Shown here piece by piece: positions 26,101 to 34,923 of a DNA stretch of 38,200 nt. This DNA comes from Acanthaster planci. Its lineage: Eukaryota > Echinodermata > Asteroidea > Valvatida > Acanthasteridae. The notes below the pieces were generated by a model, which was given only the letters and a program-made list of their open reading frames with translations, was not told the DNA's origin and made no database searches. The stretch covers positions 180,861 to 219,060 of the forward strand of contig NW_019091443.1 in the NCBI RefSeq assembly GCF_001949145.1. Direction: 5' to 3'. The translations under genes and the position numbers were made by a program. Every line of letters begins with the position of its first letter. Positions within the stretch are counted from its first letter, which is position 1.

Positions 26101-29100
26101 CCCTCAGGGTTCTGAGTGGGGGTGGTCCACTGCCCCCTCTGGTTATGTCACAGCCTTCTGTGTGTTGCATTTTCTCACAGGATTTATCTATTTTCTGATT
26201 TTCCAGCTTACATTCTTAGTCTTCATCAACTGACAAAAAATGTTACACAGGATTTAGGGGCCCTGGATTCTTCTTGGGCTCCAACACCACAAAGAAAGAA
26301 TTTAGAGCTCCAGTTCCTGATCACCTTCCTTATCAAGGATGGATAGCCACCTGTTGATGGACAGTTATTTTCAGGCCTTGCTCTCTTACACAAATCAGGG
26401 ACACTGCCATCCAAGGACTGGGCTTTGATGTAATGGATAATGCTGTGGAACTGTTGAGAGACAGCTTCTCAAGTACACTGTACAGAAGCAGTATGAGCTA
26501 TGAGGCAATATGGCTTGATGCCATTCAATGATTGCATTGATTTGTGCATAATGATGTGTCAGTCCAAAAATAATCATTCCCAAGCTGTTTCTCAAATAAG
26601 GCCCGGTCGTGTCGTAATGGTAAAGGTTTTATCTAAATGGACTTATTGAAGTTTTTGAGGTTTTCCATTTTTGTGGTTTTTAAAATAATCGGCTTTTTGT
26701 TTTGAGTTTTTAGCTTTTAGTTTTTTAGGATGTTGATGGATGAGGAACAGCGTCTACTTCTTGTATTTTCTGAAAAAGTTTCAAATGACATGGATCCGTA
26801 TGTCAGTTACGAAGAAAAGTATTGCCTGCATTTGTTTGCACTGTTGCAGAATATAACCACTGCCTGACGTTTGGCCTTTCAAGGACACTTGGCTTTGCCT
26901 CACAAAATAGAATGGTCAAGATTTCACTTCATGTTTTTTTGTTTCCCGTTAAAACATTTCTTAATATTATTTTAATATCTTATTATTGACATGCAACAGT
27001 AACCTCACATACTTTCAATATCGTCTGTAAAGTATTAAATTTTATTGCACAATAAATTAATATATTATATAAATGAATATTGTCATCTTTGCATTATTGT
27101 CTCAATTGAAGTAAAGTATTTGTGTACTTTTTGTTTCTAACTGCCTAAGTCTTAAACAGACCATGCTTTGCAGCAAGGGCCTTAACAATGTGTTGACCAC
27201 CACAACAATGGCCTGACAATTTTATGCCTTAAAGCTTGCACTGATATGTGTAGGCTACCTTTGGGATCATACCAATCAGAAAGCATGAAAAGATGGCGGC
27301 CAGGGGTTACAAATACAAGATGAATCAAGATCCTTGTGGTAGCTGCAGTGTATATCGACAGGCTATAAAAGCTCAATTTCTGTATTTAGGAAACTTGGAT
27401 AGTTATACAGCATTTAAGGGCAGACAAAATGGTTTATTTTAGATTTAAGAGAGGTTTTCTTTCTTAGCAATGCATCGAGACTGCAGTGGAAAATGGGAAT
27501 CACAATCACAAATGGTACTGGTTTTAACTGATAGAAGGCTAAAATACACGAGGCTGAAACAAGGCTCCTGTAAGTCCATACTGAAAACTGCTGACAAATA
27601 TTTTATAATTTCTAATGTTATGTAATGTTAATGTCACTTTATATTGGATGCGTGTAATAGATCATTATCAAATTAATCCAATCTATTTTTCTTTATCTTT
27701 GAGTACACTTTCAGTGCTAACACTAACTTCCTTTCAGGGGTTCGTTGCAATGGTCAAACAATAATAACAAATTTTAAGTTTTCTTCAAAATGGGGAATGC
27801 ATTTTCATTTACAGGAAATTGATGTTTGAGCTAAAAGTAAAACTGTGGATAGTAAATGACATACAAGTTTTTCTTTATCCATAGCATTTCCTGGAAAACA
27901 ATTTACGCAACTACATAAAACACAAAAGCTGATTAACACTGTCTTTATATTGGGTTAATTGTTTGTTTTTATAAGGCTCATAATAATGCACTTATGATCA
28001 GAAATAAACACTCAAAATAATTATGAAATGTAGATGCATATACTTGGGCTGTTTCTTGTATCAATATTTGGAAAGTTTGTAACTTATGAGAAAGTAACAG
28101 GCATTTTTGGGGGAAATACTATGCTTCAATGAAACTCTAACAAATGCCATTTTGGTATCATAATACATCTAACGGATGATTCCTCATTTTCTCCAGAAGG
28201 GGAACTTCAATCAACAGAGAACTTCAAAGTTTTATTTCTGTACACCCCCCTAAAGAATCTACACTATACTATAATCAAAGAACTAAGTAAGACAAAAAGC
28301 TTAATGTAGTCCCTATAGGAAACATTCATAAATTATTAATGCAATTATGAATTCAAGATAAGGCCAAAGTGAAGAAAATGAAGAAAAATAGATGCCAAAG
28401 AAAAAGAAACTACAGGCTCATTTACCTCTGCAATTCAAAGGAAAAAAGGGAATTTAAAGAAAAATTAACAAAGATCCACAGCAGCCCCCATTCGTATATC
28501 TCAGAAATTCAAACATGCCCCCCCAAAAAACCATGCGTTGGCCGGGAATCGAACCCGGGTCAATTGCTTGGAAGGCAACTATTCTAACCTCTATACCACC
28601 AACGCGACCGGTTTTCCTCGAGGTTTTTATTCGAGATGAATAATTGTACATTTTGGTAACGTATAAGCATAAATTGAATGTTCGAATATGGTTATGTATT
28701 GTTATTAGGATTGTTTTCTTCCTTTGAATTTAGATTTTTCATTTAAAATTTGTAAAATTATTACTGTCCATGGACTGTGCACGAAATGAAATCGTCAAAC
28801 GACTACTCCCCAACTGCGCAGGCGCAAATATGTGGAGTGAAGACTAGACTTCTCTCGAGGCTGACAAATAACTGTCACATTAATCACGCGCAGCGTGCAC
28901 CAGTCATCAGCGCGCGTTGCTCTGTAAAAATGCGTTAATTACATAGACTAGTGAATTTCATAATAAAACTTTTCACATTTCCTGCACGTGCTGCCAGCTG
29001 CGTGCATATGTGGGCGCTATCGGCCAGCGTGATTTGTCACATCCACTGTTCTCAGTAGTCTTGCAGACTGCGCGCGCCCTTCGGATAAAGTACGTAGCCT

Positions 29101-32100
29101 ATGTGATTTGTATAAAATAAAGTCGAATCATAATCCCCCACTCATTAACTGTGTGACTTCAAATTTCACCAGTAATAATCCCGTCTGATAAGATAGGGAT
29201 GAGATGAGACAGGGAATGTTTGGGCCGCAATGAAAATAAGTTTTTACAAGTTGCGTCATCCCGGCTCTTTCCACAATGTTTTTTGTTTTGTATTATGCAG
29301 CCGTAGTCTTGACATCTTAATTTCATTGTATATTCATTTTTTTATTGATATCTACTTATTAGTGCATATAGATTTGTTCTTTTTATTATTTTATTGTATA
29401 TGGAAAGGAGAATAAATCAAATCAAATCGAATCAGAAGGGCACTCAAGTCCGTGTACGTTTCGTTCATTCGTTTTTCGATTTGAAAACGAATATCAAACA
29501 ACCAAAAAGCAAGTCGTTATCCATTCTTCGATAAAAACGAAAACCCAAAACAAAAATAAGTCGTTTTCTGTTTTTCAATTTGACAACAAAAAATGAGGAA
29601 AAAATACGAAGAAGTCGTTTCATGTTTTACATGTTAAAAACGAAAAACGAAAGTAATCTTGTTTACAATTGTAGTTTAATCCCAAGTTTCGTTTGACTGC
29701 ACACGTAATGTCGAGAAGGCGTCACGGCCGTCTCTGAGTACTTCTCAAAAGAAAAGTTGCCTTGAAAATACGAGAAATTAGGAACGGATTCCTCGTATTT
29801 CTTCACTTCAATCATGATTGATTTGGTGGGTTACTACGATGTCCCTTACTTTACAAAGGCTGTTTTTCATTCTTCAAAATAGTAGATCAATGTATTACGA
29901 TGTTATTCGTTTTCACGTTGAAAAACGAAAACAGAACGTGATTGTCGTCTTCCATTTTTAAATGAAAGAAGAGAAACGACTTGTTTCTCCGTTTTCAATG
30001 TCCCGTTTTTAAATTAAAGAACGATTTTCATTTTTCGTTTTTTAAATCGGAAAACAAATGAACGTACACGGACCCACTCAACAAATACATGTGTATCGAT
30101 TATTTGGGGTGAGGTTGACCAATGATAAAAATAGCTGAAAAAGACATAAATAAGCTTAAGTGTAAAAATCTCCAACACTTTCATACACAGACAGTGAGGG
30201 GAAAAAAGCTGAAATCCAAAACAAAAAAGCTGAAATCAACTAAAAAGCTGAGAAATATCACCCCTAGATGATCGATTGTACCATAGAGCAAGCCTTAGGA
30301 CACACGAGTATGCGTCCATGATTGATTCATCCAACCAAATGAAATGAATATTGACTGACGTGTTTAGGATCTTCCACCATGGCAATATGGTGGCTGTTAA
30401 TATCTGTTACGAAAATACTCATTAACTTCTTTTGGCATTGAGCTTTGACAACAACAAAAGGCAAACAGACACCTTACTCCAGTATTTCACAGGGGAAAAA
30501 ATACCAAATAAACAAAAGGAGGTGAAGGTTTGCAACAGGAAAAAACTTCGATAATTACATTAGCATCCGTGCTGCATTAAAATAATTAACCTCCCCCTTT
30601 TTGTGAAGGCATTTGACAGCTCAATCGTAGCAGCGGTCACTGGTATTGTTTAATGTACTTATCAGAGAGGGGATCATCCATTTTTGCCTTTCTCATTTAC
30701 AACCTTCATCTGACCTCTAATCTCCCAAAAACGTGGAAGAAAATGATGACGGCCAATTGTCTGCTGGCTGCCCTGACAAACATGACATGTAATCATGAAG
30801 AAAATTGTATGATCCCTTCAAGATTACTTGTTCCCAACGAATGTATCAATACAATGCATCCTTTGTGCTTGACATGCTGGACAACAAATTTCATACAGGC
30901 CCTCTATTTTTTTCAGCAGCTTTCAAAAGCAAATTGAAAATATTATTTTGGGGAACCCTCATGCATAAAAACTGAAAAGGATAAAGGTGAAGATTTTTTG
31001 CTAAAAATATTATCAGCAGTTTAATATTTTTGAAAAGTGTGCACAGCATCCCCTCCCTAAGCCGACATGAGGGGCAAATACATGACCCCTGAGTGCAGTG
31101 AATGATAACATTTCTTGAAAACAGGGTACTGTGAAGAAAATCAGAAATGGTGCAGAATAAAAGTGGACAAAAGTCAGTTTAAGTAAAGCATTTTGCTTCT
31201 TATTTCTTTATTTTCCAACCTTGGGGTGTATTTTTGCTTGAATTCACCAAGTCACATTTCTATTTGTCAATTAAGCGACATCATTATTTGAAGCAGATTA
31301 TGTTCTAGTATGCAAATACAAGGAACATACCAAAAAGCAAACAAACCAAAAATGAATAGTTGATGCTGCTGTAAAGTCACAGGAAATGAGTTCTTAGTTC
31401 TTCACAACCTCCACCTTTTCCAAGTCTGTCACTTGTCTTTTCCTCAGCTTTTTTCGAGCTACCTGCAGCATTAGGGTTCCTCGTAGCCTTATCAAATCAC
31501 TGCCCTTGAAAATTCGGGGACACTACATTTCCAGTCTATGTGATGACAGCATACAAACATGCAACAATTTGACAGTCACTCATATGCTGCTATTTAAATT
31601 TTGTCTTTCAAAACATTTTCAAATTTTAAATGTCGAAAGGAGGATAAAAGATTAATTTTAAAAGCTGTGTATCGTAAATTCACTGAGGTCTGCATGGGGT
31701 AATGATTCTAATATTACTAATTTAGAAACTACACCTGGGGAAGGTTTCAAACATTTCACCATCCTTCCCATAACATACCTGCACCCCAAATACCTTCAAA
31801 CTTTCGAGTCATTTTTGATTTGATTAAAACTAGTTACGAAGGCCTATTCAGCTAAACTACTTTGAATATTTAACAAAATAAAAATAAAAATGGATATTTA
31901 TAATGCACCGGTTTCAACCCAAAGAGACACTCATGGTGCAGTACAATCAGGAAAACCAAAACATAAACTGATAAGAAATTCAATAGCAGTTAACAAAGAA
32001 GTGAGTTTTCAAGGCAACTTTGAACTCAGAGACTGAAGGGATAGAATGAATATAGTACTGTAGTTCACTCCAAAGATGAGGACCTGCATATGAAAAACTT

Positions 32101-32396
32101 GAGATACCGAGTAGTACCGCCTGGAAAGCATGAGATTCATCTATGCAATGTTCAGGTCCTGTTAGGAACAGCTTCAAGACTCAGTAGAGCAAGAAAAACA
32201 CCGCTTTTATTTCTTAAACAATTGTTTTAGTTTCTGGGAGGATAGTTTGAATGGCTTGAGAAAAAAGCCTAGATGAGATCACACTTACCTGATACTGCCT
32301 TGGAGTAAAAGTCTGTGTTGCTGTAACTCCTTCATTTGTTGCAGACCTGTTTATTTTATACGATGAACCATGAGGGATAATCTCTGCCTCCATCAT
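11023..32396 (-). CDS. DICER1: Dicer ribonuclease, complete gene, 15 coding exons
   Basis: Dicer is the cytoplasmic RNase III that cuts pre-miRNAs and long dsRNA into small RNAs of about 22 nt for Argonaute. I traced all coding exons with GT-AG borders and matching phases. They sum to 5,733 nt and 1,910 residues; human Dicer has 1,922. Domain order: helicase about 30-600, DUF283 about 605-720, platform about 740-860, PAZ about 960-1105, RNase IIIa about 1320-1600, RNase IIIb about 1645-1830, dsRBD about 1840-1910. Catalytic acids are E1349, D1353, D1556 and E1559 (IIIa) and E1693, D1697, D1803 and E1806 (IIIb). The helicase keeps DECH and TAS, but its Walker A is TDTSKT and motif VI has Leu for Gln. 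The start is ATG 32396, with A at -3 and an in-frame stop 36 nt upstream. Intron 1 is 8,128 bp. Identity is certain; the helicase state is the oddity. Confidence 0.98.
11606..11681 (-). CDS. DICER1: Dicer coding exon 14 (residues 1836-1861)
   Basis: The exon encodes [20 protein letters not shown] and TARF, matching the human linker [16 protein letters not shown] that leads into the dsRBD. It lies between CACAG and GG|GTAAGA. It is 76 nt and phase-consistent. Confidence 0.96.
12724..12901 (-). CDS. DICER1: Dicer coding exon 13 (residues 1777-1836), RNase IIIb C-terminal half
   Basis: The exon begins [20 protein letters not shown] after TTAAG, then [20 protein letters not shown]. It supplies D1803 and E1806. 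It ends MKPQI plus G before GTTTGT and joins AA of exon 14 to give Glu. Confidence 0.97.
13351..13606 (-). CDS. DICER1: Dicer coding exon 12 (residues 1691-1776), RNase IIIb
   Basis: The exon encodes [19 protein letters not shown] and [18 protein letters not shown], nearly identical to human. It supplies E1693 and D1697 of the IIIb active site, which cuts the 5' arm of pre-miRNAs. It starts after TTTCAG and ends TCACAG|GTAGAA, phase 0. Confidence 0.97.
13905..16281 (-). CDS. DICER1: Dicer coding exon 11 (residues 899-1691): PAZ, RNase IIIa, start of IIIb
   Basis: This single 2,377-nt exon carries PAZ ([36 protein letters not shown]), which binds the RNA 3' end. Next comes a charged linker of about 210 residues with no recognisable domain. 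RNase IIIa follows, with [13 protein letters not shown] and [16 protein letters not shown], interrupted by an acidic insert near 1439-1519. The first helices of RNase IIIb ([15 protein letters not shown]) close the exon. IIIa normally cuts the 3' arm of a pre-miRNA. All four IIIa catalytic acids are present. Confidence 0.97.
17109..17322 (-). CDS. DICER1: Dicer coding exon 10 (residues 828-899)
   Basis: The exon encodes [19 protein letters not shown] and ends [14 protein letters not shown] ... LIAPLNK. It closes the platform and leads into PAZ. The donor is AAAA|GTGAGT and leaves one base, which joins GT of exon 11 to make Ser899, as expected from the family alignment. Confidence 0.96.
17461..17525 (-). 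mobile_element. 3' end of a LINE-like element with (ATT)n tail
   Basis: On the minus strand this reads GGCGCCCTATAAATGTTC followed by five or more ATT units. A GGCGC...TATAAAT end followed by a short microsatellite is the usual 3' end of L2/CR1-type non-LTR retrotransposons. No coding part remains. It sits in Dicer intron 9, in the sense orientation. Confidence 0.5.
18280..18459 (-). CDS. DICER1: Dicer coding exon 9 (residues 768-827), platform
   Basis: The exon encodes exactly 60 residues, including [19 protein letters not shown] and [16 protein letters not shown], which align with human QPCYLYVIGM and DTTRCFGILTAKPIP. The platform sits between DUF283 and PAZ and helps anchor the RNA end. 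Both phases are 0. Confidence 0.96.
18876..19015 (-). CDS. DICER1: Dicer coding exon 8 (residues 721-767), connector and platform start
   Basis: The exon encodes [20 protein letters not shown], then [15 protein letters not shown]. The last segment is the conserved GRPG(S/T)TKRRQ element of the platform, whose basic residues contribute to the 5'-phosphate pocket in animal Dicers. The donor is GAG|GTAGCC, phase 0. Confidence 0.96.
19360..19435 (-). CDS. DICER1: Dicer coding exon 7 (residues 696-721), end of DUF283
   Basis: This short exon of 76 nt encodes [19 protein letters not shown] and ETLHKA, equivalent to the human helix after GPPMS up to the HKIGELDD junction. It lies between CTAG and GCTG|GTAAGC. 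Phases fit on both sides. Confidence 0.94.
19792..19936 (-). CDS. DICER1: Dicer coding exon 6 (residues 647-695), DUF283
   Basis: The exon encodes [18 protein letters not shown] and [13 protein letters not shown]. Both match the conserved DUF283 segments of human Dicer (CARLPSDPFTHLAPKC, LPINSPLR). DUF283 is a dsRBD-like fold that helps bind partner proteins and single-stranded RNA. The donor is CAG|GTGAGG. Confidence 0.96.
20109..20260 (-). CDS. DICER1: Dicer coding exon 5 (residues 597-647)
   Basis: The exon begins ILQRKCHH after CTCCAG and ends ISLVN plus AG before GTTGGT. It covers the loop after the helicase and the start of DUF283 (MTTAISLVN matches human INTAIGHIN). The middle, about 30 residues, is diverged, as in other animals. 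Confidence 0.94.
20659..20850. mobile_element. Small foldback element, copy A (Dicer intron 4)
   Basis: The left end GTAATATTCAGAGGTGTGAG and the complement of the right end, GGTAATATTCAGGGTTGGGA, form inverted termini of about 19 bp. The interior carries repeated AAAAAGCTGAAAT motifs. A second diverged copy with the same internal motifs is at 30095-30276. This fits a MITE family with no coding capacity. Confidence 0.55.
21415..21593 (-). CDS. DICER1: Dicer coding exon 4 (residues 537-596), helicase motifs V and VI
   Basis: The exon encodes [14 protein letters not shown] (motif V) and [14 protein letters not shown] (motif VI). The arginines of motif VI are present, but its first residue is Leu560 where human and fly Dicers have Gln. 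The exon ends EIDK before GTGAGA, phase 0. Confidence 0.97.
21928..23265 (-). CDS. DICER1: Dicer coding exon 3 (residues 91-537), helicase core
   Basis: This 1,338-nt exon lies between TATACAG and GAAG|GTAAGA. It holds motif II DECH (164-167), motif III TAS (198-200), the HEL2i insertion domain and most of HEL2. An acidic low-complexity stretch ([18 protein letters not shown]) lies near 426-446, where human Dicer also has an acidic linker. It ends inside motif V at LEEG. Confidence 0.97.
23998..24160 (-). CDS. DICER1: Dicer coding exon 2 (residues 37-91), degenerate Walker A
   Basis: The exon follows CTAAG and ends GATG|GTAGGA, phase 1. It encodes [16 protein letters not shown], then the motif I segment QTDTSKTF, then [13 protein letters not shown] and KRMMYLVND. 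The flanking residues align closely with human Dicer, so the changed Walker A is read unambiguously. Lys58 and Thr59 are kept; both glycines are gone. Confidence 0.97.
26358..26531 (+). pseudogene. Short open frame, possible exon or gene fragment
   Basis: An open stretch of 57 codons has a protein-like sequence ([20 protein letters not shown], then [16 protein letters not shown]). An acceptor-like TTATTTTCAG lies just inside its 5' part. I do not recognise the family. It is antisense to Dicer and could be the remains of a captured gene copy or a chance frame. Confidence 0.2.
26730..26867 (+). pseudogene. Short open frame after an acceptor-like site
   Basis: A frame of 45 codons ([20 protein letters not shown] and onward to LLQNITTA) follows TTTTTTAG directly and stops at TGA. 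AATAAA lies at 27051-27056, about 185 bp downstream. This is the layout of a terminal exon with its poly(A) signal. Family unknown. It may belong with the open frame at 26358, but their splicing cannot be proved. Confidence 0.25.
28525..28530 (-). terminator. Pol III terminator of the tRNA-Gly gene
   Basis: On the minus strand a run of six T lies four bases after the last tRNA base (TGG between them). This is the standard Pol III stop and supports a live gene rather than a tRNA-derived SINE. Confidence 0.85.
28534..28605 (-). tRNA. tRNA-Gly, anticodon TCC
   Basis: A 72-bp gene with a perfect 7-bp acceptor stem (GCGTTGG with CCAACGC) and discriminator A. The anticodon loop CTTCCAA has anticodon TCC, and the T arm is CCGGG-TTCGATT-CCCGG. 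It decodes GGA. The T-loop segment GGTTCGATTCC is an ideal B box, and TGGTATAGAGG is the A box. There is no intron. CCA is not encoded, as expected in eukaryotes. It lies inside Dicer intron 1 on the same strand as Dicer. The intact stems and nearby T6 argue for function. Confidence 0.96.
28780..29100. promoter_or_regulatory. CpG-rich patch with an NRF1-like site in Dicer intron 1
   Basis: This stretch is clearly richer in CG dinucleotides than its surroundings. It contains TGCGCAGGCGCA at 28815-28826, one base from the palindromic NRF1 consensus, plus several CGCGC motifs (28884-28920 and 29070-29080). It could be a promoter for an alternative Dicer transcript or an unannotated RNA. It could also simply be the open chromatin around the tRNA gene. 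Confidence 0.3.
29230..29425 (+). mobile_element. Probable LINE 3' tail
   Basis: A T-rich stretch ends TTGTATATGGAAAGGAGAAT, followed by AATCAAATCAAATCGAATC. Short (AATCA)n-like tails after a G/A-rich end are typical of CR1/L2-type retrotransposon 3' ends. No reverse-transcriptase sequence is left, so the call rests on the tail only. Confidence 0.35.
29448..30073. mobile_element. 626-bp foldback DNA element
   Basis: Both ends begin GTCCGTGTACGTT in opposite orientation. The inverted match continues, with gaps, through CATTCGTTTTTCGATTT-like sequence rich in AACGAAAA. The flanks are CACTCAA on the left (29441-29447) and CACTCAA on the right (30075-30081, one extra C), a likely 7-8 bp target duplication. 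There is no long open frame, so it is non-autonomous. The duplication length would suit hAT-like elements, but I cannot assign a superfamily. Confidence 0.75.
30095..30276. mobile_element. Small foldback element, copy B (Dicer intron 1)
   Basis: The ends read ATCGATTATTTGGGGTGAGG and, inverted, ATCGATCATCTAGGGGTGAT. The interior repeats AAAAAAGCTGAAAT and TAAGCTTAAG, as in the copy at 20659-20850. It begins only 21 bp after the 626-bp element, so two insertions lie side by side. Confidence 0.5.
31870..32180 (-). mobile_element. Truncated LINE (reverse-transcriptase C-terminus and 3' tail)
   Basis: The minus-strand frame at 31980-32177 encodes [20 protein letters not shown] and [14 protein letters not shown]. 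This is the standard C-terminal signature of many non-LTR reverse-transcriptase proteins (A.P.LWN.LP..I, then F+..LKT.LF). It is followed by a 3' end GCATTATAAATAT and an (ATTTTT)n-like tail. Everything upstream is missing, so it is a dead, 5'-truncated copy. It lies about 110 bp inside intron 1 from Dicer exon 1, in the sense orientation. Confidence 0.75.
32289..32396 (-). CDS. DICER1: Dicer coding exon 1 (residues 1-36)
   Basis: The exon encodes [10 protein letters not shown] and ends TFTPRQYQ just before GTAAGT. The TPRxYQ element is the conserved Q-motif-like lead-in of Dicer helicases (human TPRKYQ). It ends in phase 0 and joins [11 protein letters not shown] of exon 2. The first of two adjacent ATGs is taken as the start. 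An upstream untranslated exon is possible but not visible. Confidence 0.93.
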
Positions 32397-34231
32397 CCTG
32401 ACTAGACGTTTGTAGCTGTAGCTGCTGTTTTACAAGCAATGAATCCTGACAATGGGCAATCATGAAATTTATATGCATGTACATGTATATATGTGCGTTG
32501 GTGTGGGCATGATTAGTTGATCAGTACAACTGCATTATGCTATCAGCTGATTTGTATGAAATCTCTGACTTTACTTCCCTTTCTTGAAACAGTCTTTCCC
32601 AACCATTTATTAGAAACAAATGGCAAGTGGCTGATGGCTGATTATCATCAAATCATGCATTCAGATCAACTGATTATGCACAGATTAAGTGATCATGCCC
32701 AAGATATGTACATAATCATGGCCGAATGATCAATGATTTTCTAAGGAGATCACATTTTGCCACATTTAACACTGAGTTTACATGAGGTCAATGTGTTGAC
32801 TAGGCCCCAGCATGGCAGATCATGCATACATTATCTAGATACTGAACAGGCTTTGAAGGAAACCATCATAGAAGTAAAAATATATACCAGAGAGATATAA
32901 TCAGACTTCAGATTTCATTTTGTGGTGTGTTTCTTGTTAATCATAAGTGACATTTTGGAGAAAATGGGGTGAAAGATGTCTCTGTATGTTACATTTCCGG
33001 AAGTACAAAATGGTATTTCAAAATCAAATTTTTGAATTGTTCTCCAGTTTTCCATACATGCTGCATATCGTGGTAATTAAAAGAGTGTTTGAAGGAGGAT
33101 ACCATGTTATGTTTCGGCTATTGTGAAACGTTCTTCGTTAGTTTTATCAACTTCAATCTCTCTGTACATAAATAGACGGCCATAATTTATGTGTGTTCAG
33201 TTTTACATGTACATGCACTCCATCAATGCACATATGTATACATGCACTAATACCGATTATAAATGATTCTCATGCAAAATATTCAAGCCACAATAACTTG
33301 AAAGTACTACTAGTCTTAATACACATGGCACTTTATTTTGTTTGTTTTGGAAAAATAGTGTGAAGATGGGAACGACCGTGAACATATTTTCTTTCAAATC
33401 TGGTCGGATTTATTATTTTAAAATCACTTTTCAGAATTTGTTTCAAATTTTGAGCAACTGGGTTCATCTAATACGGTGGTCTAATGTTGTCTAATCAATT
33501 TTTAGTAATCAAATTTTCTCCTTGAACATTATTTGTTTGTATTTTTTTAAAATAAATTATGGTCTCCACCTGTGGAAAGAAGTGTTGGAATGGGTGTCCA
33601 AAGGCGTTTGCTTCACAATCCACAGTAAATTGATCAAGTGCACATGCACTTAATCTCAACTAAGTGGTGCGCAAGGGCATGGGTGTGAACTTAGGTGTTT
33701 AAGACTGGCCAAGCACATATTTATTCCCATTCATAAATACCTTTTTAGTCAGAGAGTTAAAAGAGGTCAATACCTGTATATGATGGTTTTCCAAAGATTT
33801 TGTTCTAGAATTTTACTCTCATTTTCAAGAACACCCCGTCCATTTTATAATACATTCCTTGCTTAAGTTGTCCAAAAGAATCTCTTTATAGGGGCTTGGT
33901 GCGCGTGTGGAGCTGTGTGCACACAACCTTTGACCAATCAGAGTCAATTAAACTATCTTGTATCCAGGTGCCAGCGTGTCATTTACACAGTGGGCATTAT
34001 CACTTCAAGGCGGGCATTATCAAATGTTAATGTTGCACGTTGTTGAATAGAGGGATTTCACATAAGCGCCGTCTGCGCATATCTCCATCCAAACCGAGGC
34101 TCTCTGTGTTGAACTTCGTCGCACGTGCCCGCGGAGTCCACACAGTACGTCAAGTATCCGGTTCGTAAGTGTGACGCCACTTCAGTTTAAACCACGCCCA
34201 CACCAGTTTCAATGTGATATTTATGGGGGGT

Positions 34232-34657
34232 CATACATGTACTATTTAGCATCAATAAGCATCAACAAAGCATCAAAAAGTTATGCAAGCATTATTTATG
34301 CCAAAAGTGTGCACGATTTACACTATTAATTAGGCTTCTGAATATCATATTCAGTGAATCACTATTTATCTAAAATGGAAATTTGAATGTAAAAGTCAGT
34401 TCTGGTCGGGCCTATTCAGGCAGTCAAACCGGCTGTCATCTTGTTTTTGTATAGACGGCAGAGAAAAGACAGATGGCAGCCCCCATACATCATGAAAACC
34501 GTACGTTTTTCCTGCATGAATCTTTTCCACAGTGGCAGATGTCAGACCCTCTTAAAAACTATTAAATCTGTAGAAGGTACTTTCAAGTTGTTGATGCTTT
34601 GTTGATCCTGCTTGTGTGTGTTGATGCTTGTTGATGCTAAATCCTGTAGCATGAATG
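34232..34657. repeat. Inverted-repeat element with AGCATCAA arms
   Basis: The left arm (34232-34282) contains TTTAGCATCAATAAGCATCA then ACAAAGCATCAA. The right arm (34585-34657), read in complement, contains TTTAGCATCAACAAGCATCA and, after a 16-bp insertion, AACAAAGCATCAACAACTT. The outer flanks also pair (CATACATGTACTA against CATTCATGCTACAGGA). This fits a MITE of about 425 bp. Confidence 0.65.
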
Positions 34658-34923
34658 ATGTTGGGTGATATCACACTGGATGGGTACCATCAAGATTAAC
34701 TGATCAATCCTGAAATGGGATTTCCAACTTTACAATCTTTCCTTCCTTTTCAAAAACAATCTCCCACTTTGTCAAATTAAACAGAAAAGGCAACTGTTGG
34801 ATCATCCTGATGGTGGATCAGCAATTTATGAAATGATGATCATTGCAATTTTTGTGACAGATCTTACAAAGATTGAGCAATCACGCAAATCGACCATATC
34901 GACCAATTACACCCAACAACTAG

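Larger units (their letters stand above)
24161..32288 (-). other. Dicer intron 1 (8.1 kb)
   Basis: This is the only long intron of the gene. It holds a tRNA-Gly gene, a 626-bp and a 180-bp foldback element, two LINE remnants, a CpG-rich patch and two short unexplained plus-strand open frames, all listed separately. The stretches 24200-25900 and 30300-31850 show nothing I can name. Confidence 0.85.

Noticed and set aside
26585-26620. tRNA-like string GGTCGTGTCGTAATGGTAAAG
   Set aside because: It resembles an A box, but no B box, anticodon arm or acceptor stem follows, so no tRNA or tRNA-derived SINE is supported.
32468-32473. TATA box for Dicer
   Set aside because: TATAAA is present on the minus strand, but the region is AT-rich and dicer genes are usually TATA-less; kept only as a note in the intergenic entry.
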